Source: a virus | Direction: 5' to 3' (one strand) | Virus record (IMG/VR): IMGVR_UViG_3300037210_000002 | Location: 1 to 25,785 of that record | DNA length: 25,785 nt | Part shown: positions 1 through 5,784 of the stretch, piece by piece | Layout: each line of letters opens with the position of its first letter | Position numbering within the stretch: position 1 is the stretch's first letter | Notes under the pieces: generated by a model | The model's input: the letters and a program-made list of their open reading frames with translations, nothing else | Told to the model about the DNA's origin: nothing | Database searches by the model: none | Translations under genes and position numbers: made by a program

Positions 1-1
1 C

Positions 2-142
2 ACGCTCCAGCAGCTCGGCGCCATCGAGGCCGTCGCGTCGGTGATCGTGGGCATCCTGGCGAACAGCGCAACTCCCGGCACCGTGCCGACGTTCAGCCTG
101 CGAACCAAGGCCGACGCCGCGTCTTGGCGGGACCTCCGCTAA
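2..142 (+). CDS. C-terminal end of an unrecognised phage protein (5' truncated)
   Basis: An open frame runs in from the window edge and stops at TAA 140-142, leaving 46 residues. The first half is hydrophobic (AIEAVASVIVGILA) and the end is polar (KADAASWRDLR). Codon third positions are strongly G/C, as in the other genes here, and a strong hairpin terminator starts 17 nt after the stop, so it is very probably a real gene end. I do not recognise the family. As the last gene before a terminator and before the early-type block, it may belong to the tail or lysis module of a circularly permuted or wrapped genome; that is inference from position only. Confidence 0.6.
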   Translation, partial: TLQQLGAIEAVASVIVGILANSATPGTVPTFSLRTKADAASWRDLR

Positions 143-158
143 GCATCCAACCGGACAA

Positions 159-190
159 GCGCCAGCAGGCCTCCTCTGCTGGCGCCTTTC
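159..190 (+). terminator. Rho-independent terminator
   Basis: A perfect 10-bp stem (GCGCCAGCAG, 159-168, paired with CTGCTGGCGC, 176-185) encloses a 7-nt loop and is followed by a short T-rich tail (CTTTCTG). It follows the stop of the upstream gene by 16 nt, with no gene overlapping it. It separates the preceding operon from the rightward gene run that fills the rest of the window. Confidence 0.85.
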
Positions 191-220
191 TGTCTCCGGT
201 ACTAACGGCCTATAGCCGGC

Positions 221-387
221 CTCCGCTCCGGGCTCTAGGTTGGGGCTATGAGACTCCCCGCCATCCCGCACACGGACCCCCGACACCGCGCCGACTGGGC
301 TGCGTTCTTCGGGCTCTCCGCCTCGTCATTCCCTCCGATTGTTACGTATTCTTTACCGCACTCCGCCCCGAACGGGTCTAAGGTTGG
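221..387 (+). promoter_or_regulatory. Leader region with a duplicated bipartite motif
   Basis: Between the terminator and the first confident gene there are two imperfect copies of a two-part motif: CTCCGCTCCG (221-230) then TCTAGGTTGG (234-243), and CTCCGCCCCG (361-370) then TCTAAGGTTGG (377-387). Each copy lies just before an ATG (248 and 390). Such a pair could be promoters, operator sites or a duplicated translation leader. No good sigma-70 -35/-10 pair can be assigned. This is the only long stretch that could hold the main promoter for the rightward operon. Confidence 0.25.
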
Positions 388-418
388 ACATGGCCGAACG
401 GCCCCCACACGGAGGTGA
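248..418 (+). CDS. Possible small protein, 56 aa
   Basis: The frame opens with ATG 248 behind a weak purine-rich stretch (GGTTGGGG) and ends at TGA 416-418, which overlaps the GGAGGTGA ribosome site of the next gene. The first 29 codons have the G/C third-position bias of this genome but the second half does not. The protein is Pro-, His- and Arg-rich with a short aromatic patch (DWAAFFGL). I recognise no family. It could equally be untranslated leader sequence containing the duplicated motif at 221-387. Confidence 0.33.
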   Translation: MRLPAIPHTDPRHRADWAAFFGLSASSFPPIVTYSLPHSAPNGSKVGHGRTAPTRR

Positions 419-422
419 ACCG

Positions 423-716
423 ATGATCCGTTGCCAGGCACGTCTCCCACTCGGCCAGCGGCCCCGAGTCGTCATCGCTGAAAGCGGCTGGCCCGAAGCG
501 GTGCAGGACTTCTGCGAGCAGTCCGTCGGCATCGCAACCTGGACGGACGGCACCGGGACGCTCCGCGCCGCCTGCTCTATCGAAGGCCACATGGCGGACG
601 TGCGCTCTCAATCGGACTGCGACGAGGATCGCGCGTTGCGGGTGCTGGACGAGATGCGCGAACGTGCCCGCCGTGAGTGGGAGGAAGACTGGTTCGAGAG
701 GAGTTCATACGCATGA
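423..716 (+). CDS. Hypothetical protein, 97 aa
   Basis: ATG 423 is chosen because a near-perfect Shine-Dalgarno (GGAGGTGA, 411-418) sits 4 nt upstream; an in-frame ATG at 390 would add 11 residues but has a poorer site. The N-terminal half has alternating hydrophobics ([15 protein letters not shown]) and the last 30 residues form a highly charged Glu/Arg helix ([16 protein letters not shown]). No catalytic motif is visible and I do not recognise the family. The stop overlaps the start of the pentapeptide-repeat gene in an ATGA arrangement, so the two are probably translationally coupled. Confidence 0.75.
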   Translation: MIRCQARLPLGQRPRVVIAESGWPEAVQDFCEQSVGIATWTDGTGTLRAACSIEGHMADVRSQSDCDEDRALRVLDEMRERARREWEEDWFERSSYA

Positions 717-1573
717 AAGGGGCGGAAGTGGCAATCACGATCAAGTCCATTGATGGGGCGGTCCTGTACGTCGCGGAGAGCGCGGCGGATATGCGCGCGG
801 CTCTCGTGGAGGCGGTGGGTAAGGGGGCCGACCTCTCCAGGGCCGACCTCTACGGGGCCTACCTCACCGGGGCCAACCTCACCGGGGCCAACCTCACCGG
901 GGGCGACCTCTACGGGGCCTACCTCACCGGGGCCAACCTCACCGGGGCCGACCTCACCGGGGCCAACCTCTCCAGGGCCAACCTCTCCTGGGCCAACCTC
1001 TACGGGGCCTACCTCTACGGGGCCTACCTCTACAGGGCCGACCTCACCAGGGCCGACCTCTCCAGGGCCGACCTCTACGGGGCCTACCTCTACAGGGCCA
1101 ACCTCTCCGGGGCCAACCTCTACAGGGCCAACCTCACCGGGGCCAACCTCACCGGGGCCGACGGTATAGACCCACGCCGCCACAACGACCTGCTCATGCT
1201 GCTCGACCAGCCGGGCGCCATTTGTGCCTACAAACTCGTCCGGGGCGACTACGGCAGCCCGATGGGCTACGGCCCGCTGTACTACACCGTCGGCACCACT
1301 CTCACCGAGGCGGACGCCGATACAGACGCCACGCACGACTGCGGACGGGGGATCAACCTCGCGACCCTGCCGTGGGCCATGCGCGAATGGACCGAAGGCC
1401 ACCGCATCATGCTCGTGGAATTCACCGCCGCCGATATCGCCGCCATCCCGCTCGGAGGGACGTTCCGGGTGAGGAAGTGCACTGTCATCAAGGAGCTTGA
1501 CCTCGTGGAGCTGGGCCTCGTTGAGCCGGTCGCCAAGCCGAAGCGCGTCCGAAAGCCGAAGGTCGCCGCATGA
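713..1573 (+). CDS. Pentapeptide-repeat protein, 286 aa
   Basis: Residues 39-148 are 22 uninterrupted pentapeptides of the form A(D/N/Y)L(S/T/Y)(G/R/W), the classic pattern of the right-handed quadrilateral beta-helix, predicting about 5.5 coils. The N-terminal 38 residues form a short beta/alpha region. The C-terminal 135 residues are a separate globular part (with [17 protein letters not shown] and FRVRKCTVI) that resembles the C-terminal domain often found behind pentapeptide repeats in phage proteins, followed by a basic tail. ATG 713 is preferred over the in-frame GTG 677: it overlaps the previous stop and has GAGAGGAG upstream. The family includes gyrase-protecting DNA mimics (Qnr/MfpA), but phage members mostly have no known role, so no function is asserted. 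Confidence 0.93.
   Translation: MKGAEVAITIKSIDGAVLYVAESAADMRAALVEAVGKGADLSRADLYGAYLTGANLTGANLTGGDLYGAYLTGANLTGADLTGANLSRANLSWANLYGAYLYGAYLYRADLTRADLSRADLYGAYLYRANLSGANLYRANLTGANLTGADGIDPRRHNDLLMLLDQPGAICAYKLVRGDYGSPMGYGPLYYTVGTTLTEADADTDATHDCGRGINLATLPWAMREWTEGHRIMLVEFTAADIAAIPLGGTFRVRKCTVIKELDLVELGLVEPVAKPKRVRKPKVAA
827..1156 (+). repeat. 15-bp tandem repeat array, 22 units, in coding sequence
   Basis: Consecutive 15-bp units follow GCC-(A/G/T)AC-CTC-(ACC/TCC/TAC)-(GGG/AGG/TGG), with one unit starting GGC. Variation is almost confined to alternative second, fourth and fifth codons, while the GCC and CTC codons are nearly invariant even at silent positions. This indicates recent unit duplication or homogenisation rather than ancient protein repeats. 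Each unit is an exact codon multiple, so gain or loss would change the number of beta-helix rungs without a frameshift. Confidence 0.97.
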
Positions 1574-1716
1574 CGCAAGCGCAACTCTGGGAGCGGTACA
1601 TGTACTTCACCCACCTGGAGGCCCGGCTGGCGAGCGAGGGTCGGCTGGATGAGTCCGCTGAGGACTTCTACGAGCGCATCTGTTCGATCCTGTTTCGGGC
1701 CGGAGCGCGACCATGA
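1570..1716 (+). CDS. Hypothetical small protein, 48 aa
   Basis: ATG 1570 overlaps the stop of the pentapeptide-repeat gene (ATGA), and TGA 1714-1716 overlaps the next start in the same way, so it sits in an unbroken coupled chain. The protein is mostly helical and acidic ([20 protein letters not shown]). No known domain is recognised. Its compact fit between two overlaps and its G/C-rich third positions support it as real. Confidence 0.7.
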   Translation: MTQAQLWERYMYFTHLEARLASEGRLDESAEDFYERICSILFRAGARP

Positions 1717-1925
1717 CCGTTGACGATCTCCTCGCGCTCTGGCACGCACGCGACGAGCGATACCGCCGCCTACGGACAGCCCGCAAGCCGCGGATGCTCA
1801 GTCCCGTCGAAGTCGCGGCGGTGCGCGACTACCGTATCTCTGAGGCGCTGGACGCCACCGGACCGGGCGGGGGAGACGCGTTCGCGTTGGCACGGAATTG
1901 GGTCCAGCCAGGAGGCGAGGCATGA
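1713..1925 (+). CDS. Hypothetical small protein, 70 aa
   Basis: It starts at ATG 1713 in a 4-nt overlap with the previous gene and ends in a 4-nt overlap with the nuclease gene. The N-terminal half is predicted helical and basic (WHARDERYRRLRTARKPR), the C-terminal half has a Gly-rich turn. No catalytic residues or metal motifs are apparent. I do not recognise the family. An overlapping alternative frame at 1720-1935 is Ser/Arg-rich and lacks the overlap logic. Confidence 0.7.
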   Translation: MTVDDLLALWHARDERYRRLRTARKPRMLSPVEVAAVRDYRISEALDATGPGGGDAFALARNWVQPGGEA

Positions 1926-2665
1926 TCGGACTTAGCAGGGACCAGTGGCATAGATACGCATGGGAGGACGAGAACGGCAAGGTCGGCCCGCTCCCCTCTG
2001 TGACCTCGATCTCGGGGCTGCAGGACTCTCTCGGGGGTGCTGACAACCTCATGCGCTGGGGCGCCGAGATCGCGCTGGATTACTACGAGGCGCACCGGGA
2101 CGACGTGACGCTGCTCGGCGAGGACGACTACCGCCGAGGTGCGCTTCGAACCAACGCAATCGCCGCCATGAAAGGCCCGGCCAACCTCGGATCAGCGGCG
2201 CATGAGCAGGTACGGCGGTGCATCCAGGGCGAACCCCTGAGCCTGACTTCCGAGACGGCTCCGTTCATCGGCCAGTTCGCCGCCTTCTTGGCCAAAGAGC
2301 GGCCCGAGTTCCTGTACGCCGAAGAGACGATCCTCAACCTCGGAGCGGGGTACGGGGGCCAGTTCGACATTATCGCCCGTCTCCGTGGCTCTACGGCGCT
2401 CCTGGACGTGAAAACGGGCAAGGTCAAGGCCTCCCACAGACTCCAACTCGCGGGCTACAGCGAACCAGGAGTGTTCATCGGGCGCTCGGGGTCCTCGGAG
2501 CGCATTGAACTGCCGAAGATCGACGCGTACCACATCCTCGCGCTACGACCCGACGGGTACGGGCTCGTGGAACAGAAGATCACGAAAGCCGACAGAGAGC
2601 ACTGGCGCGTCCTTGTGGAGTTCTACAAGGCGGCCAAGGCATGGAACAAGGGAGATGCAGAATGA
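1922..2665 (+). CDS. PD-(D/E)XK nuclease, Cas4/RecB-like exonuclease, 247 aa
   Basis: The core motifs of the RecB/Cas4-type nuclease family appear in order: a conserved His (H94, in GSAAHEQV), E134-E135, GQFD (146-149, metal-binding Asp), DVKTGK (162-167, the D-x-K signature) and H-x2-Q-x-A-x-Y (172-179). This predicts a metal-dependent DNA exonuclease or endonuclease, which in phages commonly serves recombination or replication. ATG 1922 overlaps the preceding stop (ATGA), with GGAGGCG upstream. No iron-sulphur Cys cluster typical of true Cas4 is visible, so it is closer to the cysteine-less phage members. It sits upstream of zinc-ribbon-like small proteins and the replication block. Confidence 0.85.
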   Translation: MIGLSRDQWHRYAWEDENGKVGPLPSVTSISGLQDSLGGADNLMRWGAEIALDYYEAHRDDVTLLGEDDYRRGALRTNAIAAMKGPANLGSAAHEQVRRCIQGEPLSLTSETAPFIGQFAAFLAKERPEFLYAEETILNLGAGYGGQFDIIARLRGSTALLDVKTGKVKASHRLQLAGYSEPGVFIGRSGSSERIELPKIDAYHILALRPDGYGLVEQKITKADREHWRVLVEFYKAAKAWNKGDAE

Positions 2666-2934
2666 CTCGGATTGTGCGTATCAGGCTCACCCTCGAAGTC
2701 CCCGACGACATGGAGGTTCAGGTCAATCGAGACGATGGCCCCGATCTGTTCGAGAGCGGCCGCGAGATCATCATGGCCGGGAACCCGATGCAGCCCGTAC
2801 TCTCCGGGCCGGCCCCGATCTGCCCGCGTCACAAGAAGTCAAAGGCCGGCAAGGGCGTCTACTACTGTCCGACTCCGATCTCTCCGGTGGGTGTCGAGCC
2901 CAAGGAATGGTGTGATTGGCAGGTGGCTGGATGA
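2662..2934 (+). CDS. Small Cys-rich (zinc-ribbon-like) protein, 90 aa
   Basis: The C-terminal half holds C54-P-R-H57 and then Cys at about 69 and 84 (GVYYCPTP, KEWCDW), a spacing compatible with one zinc site. The N-terminal half is two beta-strand-like segments (RIVRIRLTLEVP, EVQVNR). It is coupled to the nuclease gene by an ATGA overlap, so a DNA-binding accessory role is plausible, but that is inference. The first start in the wider frame (2641) lies inside the nuclease gene; the overlap start 2662 is preferred. Confidence 0.72.
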   Translation: MTRIVRIRLTLEVPDDMEVQVNRDDGPDLFESGREIIMAGNPMQPVLSGPAPICPRHKKSKAGKGVYYCPTPISPVGVEPKEWCDWQVAG

Positions 2935-3080
2935 GCGATCCGACACTCCCGAGTGAACCGACGACGGAGGCGGGACGAGCACTGTTGGCACCTGTCTCGC
3001 GTGATCGAACCCCTGATGGTTGGCGCTGTTCGATGTGCGGGCAAATCGTGGAGCCGGTAGCCAAGGAGACCGAACAGTGA
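2931..3080 (+). CDS. Small CxxC protein, 49 aa
   Basis: A short frame between two 4-nt overlaps (ATGA at the start, GTGA at the end). The first 30 residues are disordered-looking (Pro, Thr, Glu), followed by WRCSMCGQIVEP, a single C-x2-C knuckle. With only one CxxC, zinc binding would need dimerisation or a partner. It is one of several tiny Cys-rich proteins in this block. No family is recognised. Confidence 0.65.
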   Translation: MSDPTLPSEPTTEAGRALLAPVSRDRTPDGWRCSMCGQIVEPVAKETEQ

Positions 3081-3310
3081 GCTGGACATCGCCGGTTACT
3101 GACGCCGAACGGGAGAACGTGCTGGAGATACTCCCAAAGGCGCTCAACGAGGCGGGCATCGCTCTGGTCTACATGGACTTCCGGCCCGAGTTTGTGGAGC
3201 GGGCGCTGCTGGTCCTAACGACCCTTGAGGCCGAAGGTAAGGTGCGGCGCGCCTCAACGGACGTTTGGAAGGTGGCCGCCCCATCCCCGGAGACAGAGGA
3301 GACACCATGA
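3077..3310 (+). CDS. Hypothetical protein, possibly winged-helix-like, 77 aa
   Basis: GTG 3077 gives a GTGA overlap with the previous stop and is preceded by AAGGAGA at a suitable distance, deciding the start. The segment ERALLVLTTLEAEGKVRR followed by DVWKVA has the helix, strand, turn and strand look of a winged-helix C-terminus, so a small DNA-binding protein is possible. This is a weak structural guess. The tail is acidic and Pro-rich. Confidence 0.65.
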   Translation: MSWTSPVTDAERENVLEILPKALNEAGIALVYMDFRPEFVERALLVLTTLEAEGKVRRASTDVWKVAAPSPETEETP

Positions 3311-3627
3311 GCGCATCTGAACGTCTCGCCGCACTTCAACAGGCCGCCCTAACTCCTCCCGGCGAGGATGACGACTACGCCGAGATTGTCCTGGAGCATG
3401 AGCGCGGATCGAGCGGGTTCAACGCGGCCGGAGCCGAAGCCGCCAAGACGGTTCTCAACGCCCTTCCCGAACTGGTCGCGCTCATGGCGGCGGTGGAGGC
3501 GGTGCAAGAAAACGCCTTCGTCATGGTCGAGTATCGAATGGGCGACGGCGTACCCGTGGCCGGCGTTCCAATGACGGAAATGGATACGCTCTTGGCCGCC
3601 CTCGCATCCCTAGAGGCTGTGCTATGA
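3307..3627 (+). CDS. Hypothetical acidic protein, 106 aa
   Basis: ATG 3307 overlaps the previous stop (ATGA) and has GGAGACA upstream. The protein is acidic and Ala/Leu/Val-rich with two helical stretches (AAKTVLNALPELVALMAAV and TLLAALASLEAVL) around a central segment (FVMVEYRMGDGVPV). No catalytic motif, signal peptide or membrane segment is seen, and I do not recognise the family. Confidence 0.7.
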   Translation: MSASERLAALQQAALTPPGEDDDYAEIVLEHERGSSGFNAAGAEAAKTVLNALPELVALMAAVEAVQENAFVMVEYRMGDGVPVAGVPMTEMDTLLAALASLEAVL

Positions 3628-3962
3628 GCCTAACCGCTCCGACCGTCCGCCAGCCCCGGCCTCGCAAGCCGAAGATGACGACGGACCTGCACGAGTACAT
3701 CCGCCGGCGCGATCGAATGTGCTTCCTGTACCGCCTGAACCCAGGCCACATATGCGCTTCACAATGGGGCGTCAGCCATTCGCCGTTCAACCTCGGGCGG
3801 CTCACCGTCGATCACGTCTGGGATGACCACCAGACCCTCGGACTGCGGCCGCTGAGCGATAAGCGGCACCTGGTGGCTATGTGCTGGAAAGGCAACGTTG
3901 GCGGCCCCTCTGCGGCTGTCAGGGAAGCGGAGCGGGCCTATCTCTTGGAGGTCGAGCCGTGA
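3624..3962 (+). CDS. HNH-nuclease-like protein with altered finger, 112 aa
   Basis: After a basic, Pro-rich N-terminus the protein has C33 and C44, then LTVDHVWDD (D63-H64, the first H of an HNH), then HLVAMCWKGN (C87, N91) and PSAAVREAERAYL. The order matches phage HNH proteins in which a DH is followed by a Cys-x-x-His-Asn segment and a Pro-Ser-x-x-Arg-Glu helix. Here the expected His before the Asn appears to be Gly (KGN). It may be a diverged or inactive nuclease, or use the nearby H82 instead. It is coupled by ATGA and GTGA overlaps on both sides. Confidence 0.6.
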   Translation: MSLTAPTVRQPRPRKPKMTTDLHEYIRRRDRMCFLYRLNPGHICASQWGVSHSPFNLGRLTVDHVWDDHQTLGLRPLSDKRHLVAMCWKGNVGGPSAAVREAERAYLLEVEP

Positions 3963-4093
3963 CTGTCATTTGCGGGCCGGCCGTCTGCAAGCAATGCCGC
4001 GCCCTCGTCTATTGGGCCACGTTCGGGGTTATCCGCAGGACGGCTGCATGGCGCGACGCAAATGGCCGTATCCATCACTGCGCAAAGGCGTAG
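3959..4093 (+). CDS. Zinc-ribbon-like microprotein, 44 aa
   Basis: GTG 3959 overlaps the previous stop (GTGA). It encodes C5, then C10-x2-C13, and ends in IHHCAKA. The C-x2-C near the N-terminus and H-x-C near the end is a pattern repeatedly seen in small phage zinc-ribbon proteins. A zinc-binding structural or nucleic-acid-binding role is likely, but no target can be named. It is the last gene of the first coupled chain; a 100-nt gap with a hairpin follows. Confidence 0.65.
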   Translation: MTVICGPAVCKQCRALVYWATFGVIRRTAAWRDANGRIHHCAKA

Positions 4094-4127
4094 AATGGCA
4101 GGCGGTTGCAAGACCCTGGACAGGCTG

Positions 4128-4160
4128 GGCGGGAGCCAGACGCACACTGGCTCCCCCGCC
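4128..4160 (+). terminator. Stem-loop in intergenic gap, terminator or attenuator candidate
   Basis: GGCGGGAGCCAG (4128-4139) pairs with CTGGCTCCCCCGCC (4147-4160) with only a 2-nt bulge, around a 7-nt loop. The stem is very stable, but the downstream sequence (GTCCGAATG) has no T-run, so it is not a canonical intrinsic terminator. It lies in the 100-nt gap between the small accessory genes and the replication block, where a partial terminator, RNA-processing site or attenuator would make sense. Confidence 0.5.
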
Positions 4161-4193
4161 GTCCGAATGTGCGAGGTAGGAGAACCACAAGCC

Positions 4194-4364
4194 ATGAGCC
4201 GCGAAGGTTCCAAGCCGCCCCAGACCAAGCCCGAGGACTGGGAGCGACGCAGGGCGCGTGAGGCTTGCCAGAAGGCCGAGGAGGCGCTGGAACTGGCCGG
4301 GTTCGAGTACGAGGCCCGGCAGGTGCGCAAGATCAGGCTTTATGTCCTGAGCCCCGATGCCTGA
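4194..4364 (+). CDS. Hypothetical charged helical protein, 56 aa
   Basis: ATG 4194 is preferred over upstream in-frame starts because AGGAGA (4178-4183) lies about 10 nt before it and the upstream codons run through the hairpin at 4128-4160. The protein is a long Glu/Arg/Ala helix (WERRRAREACQKAEEALELA) followed by a short basic end. Its stop overlaps the start of the replicative ATPase by 8 nt, so it is probably co-translated with it. No family is recognised; a small replication accessory protein is possible by position. Confidence 0.65.
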   Translation: MSREGSKPPQTKPEDWERRRAREACQKAEEALELAGFEYEARQVRKIRLYVLSPDA

Positions 4365-5784
4365 CCGGCCATCCTCCACTGACCGACTGCCCCCGCAGGA
4401 CTTGGACTCGGAGCGGGCCGCGCTCGGGAGCGTGCTGCTGGATCATTCAGCCATCGTGGACGTGATGGACCTCGTACACGTCCAGGACTTCTACGATCCC
4501 CGGCATCGCCTCATCTACGGAGCCATGCTGTCCCTGTACGAGCGCGGCATAGCGGCCGACGCGGTAACGGTGGCGTCGGAGCTCAACAGCCATTGTGACG
4601 AGGCTGGCGGGGCTGCGTACCTCTCAACGCTGGTCAACACGACACCGACCTCCATCCATGCCGCGCAGTACGCCGAGGTAGTCGCACAGAAGGCCGTACG
4701 ACGCCGCTGGATCACCGCTGCGGGGCGAATAGCCGCGATTGCGTATGAGGACGGGCACGACCTGGCGCGGGACCTTACGCGAGTTGAGGCAGAGATCGCC
4801 GCCGTTAGCGACGTGCCGTACGACGCGCCCGTACCGACCGAAACCTGGACGGTGCGCGAGCTGGCTGACATGCCGTCTGCGGAGGACGAATACCTGATCT
4901 CCGGCGGCATCCTGACGCGCGGCGGGAAGCTACTCCTGTACGCCGGATCGGGCGCGGGCAAGACGACGATGCTCGACTTCATCGTAGGGCCACTGGCGAC
5001 CGGCAAGCCGTTCCTGGGCAAGTACCCCATCGACAAACCGCACCGCGTTCTAGTTATCCAGGGCGAACTTTCGCAGGCTGAAATGTCATCCCACGCGCAG
5101 GCTCTTGTGTCATGCGGGTATGAGTCTGAGAACCTTTCATTTGCGCGCATGACCGACTTGAAGTTGCCGCGCGGTGAGGATCGGATACGGCGGCTCATTG
5201 ATAAAGTGAAGCCCGACGTATTAGCCCTGGACCCGTGGTATCGCCTGTTTTCGGGTGAAAGCTCGGACAAGGCCGAGCAGGTTGGGGTGGTGTTCGACGT
5301 GTGCGACCGCATCCTGGAAGCGGGCTCGGTGGAGGCGGCGATCATCGTCCACCATGCCAACGCCACCGGGCAGCGCACGAGCGGCTCCTGGGTGTTCGAG
5401 GGCTGGCCGTCCACCATCCTGCGGCTCGAAACCGTGGCGGGCGTCGAAAGCCACCGGATACTGGCGTTCGAGAAGATCAGGGCGCCATCGTCGGACCTCC
5501 AGGGGGAGCGCATCCAGATCGCCTTTGGAGAGCACGGCTACCGGCTCGTGGACACGTCATGGACGCCGCCTCCGGCAGCCTGCGAGTACGCGCGGCTGAT
5601 ACTCCGGGAGGCGGGCGGGCAACTGCCGCGCAAGGAACTGCTGGCGCGGCTGATGGTCAAGGCGGACTGCCAGCTCCGAGCGGCGAACAAGTACCTCGGC
5701 GAGGCCGTCCAAGAGGGGCTGCTGACGAAGGTCCCGATGGGCGCCGAGATGGTCTACCAAGTGGCCGAAAGGGAGGAGTACTAA
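4357..5784 (+). CDS. Replicative ATPase: DnaB N-terminal domain fused to RepA-like RecA-fold ATPase, 475 aa
   Basis: Residues about 12-115 match the DnaB helicase N-terminal (primase/loader-interacting) domain: SERAALGSVLLD, DFYDPRHRLIYGAMLSLYERG and the AGGAAYLSTLVNTTPT region. Residues about 175-400 are a RecA-fold ATPase closer to plasmid RepA / AAA_25 helicases than to DnaB: Walker A AGSGAGKTT (196-204), GE at 236-237, Walker B VLALDPWYRLF (288-298) and a conserved HH (332-333). Residues about 405-470 look like a winged helix (ARLILREAGGQLPRKELL). It is likely the phage's main hexameric helicase or origin-melting ATPase. No separate primase or loader is seen nearby. The start overlaps the upstream gene by 8 nt. 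An iteron-like region follows immediately. Confidence 0.9.
   Translation: MPDRPSSTDRLPPQDLDSERAALGSVLLDHSAIVDVMDLVHVQDFYDPRHRLIYGAMLSLYERGIAADAVTVASELNSHCDEAGGAAYLSTLVNTTPTSIHAAQYAEVVAQKAVRRRWITAAGRIAAIAYEDGHDLARDLTRVEAEIAAVSDVPYDAPVPTETWTVRELADMPSAEDEYLISGGILTRGGKLLLYAGSGAGKTTMLDFIVGPLATGKPFLGKYPIDKPHRVLVIQGELSQAEMSSHAQALVSCGYESENLSFARMTDLKLPRGEDRIRRLIDKVKPDVLALDPWYRLFSGESSDKAEQVGVVFDVCDRILEAGSVEAAIIVHHANATGQRTSGSWVFEGWPSTILRLETVAGVESHRILAFEKIRAPSSDLQGERIQIAFGEHGYRLVDTSWTPPPAACEYARLILREAGGQLPRKELLARLMVKADCQLRAANKYLGEAVQEGLLTKVPMGAEMVYQVAEREEY

Noticed and set aside
750-1169. Collagen-like GPTSP repeat ORF on the plus strand
   Set aside because: Another frame of the same 15-bp array. It has no ribosome site and lies wholly inside the pentapeptide-repeat gene.
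608-1402. 264-residue minus-strand ORF with [10 protein letters not shown] repeats
   Set aside because: It is the antisense reading of the 15-bp array; the unit is a codon multiple without stops, so several frames stay open. It overlaps the pentapeptide gene and two neighbours and has no gene context on that strand.
1922-2665. True CRISPR Cas4 protein
   Set aside because: Nuclease motifs fit, but there is no Cys cluster, no CRISPR array and no Cas1/Cas2 in the window.
4094-4193. Possible tRNA or small structured RNA in the gap
   Set aside because: The strong stem lacks the cloverleaf spacing, T-loop consensus and CCA-proximal pairing of a tRNA. Kept only as a hairpin.
4515-5513. 332-residue minus-strand ORF
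   Set aside because: Ser/Arg-rich shadow of the replicative ATPase gene, whose Walker motifs and DnaB-N domain are unambiguous.
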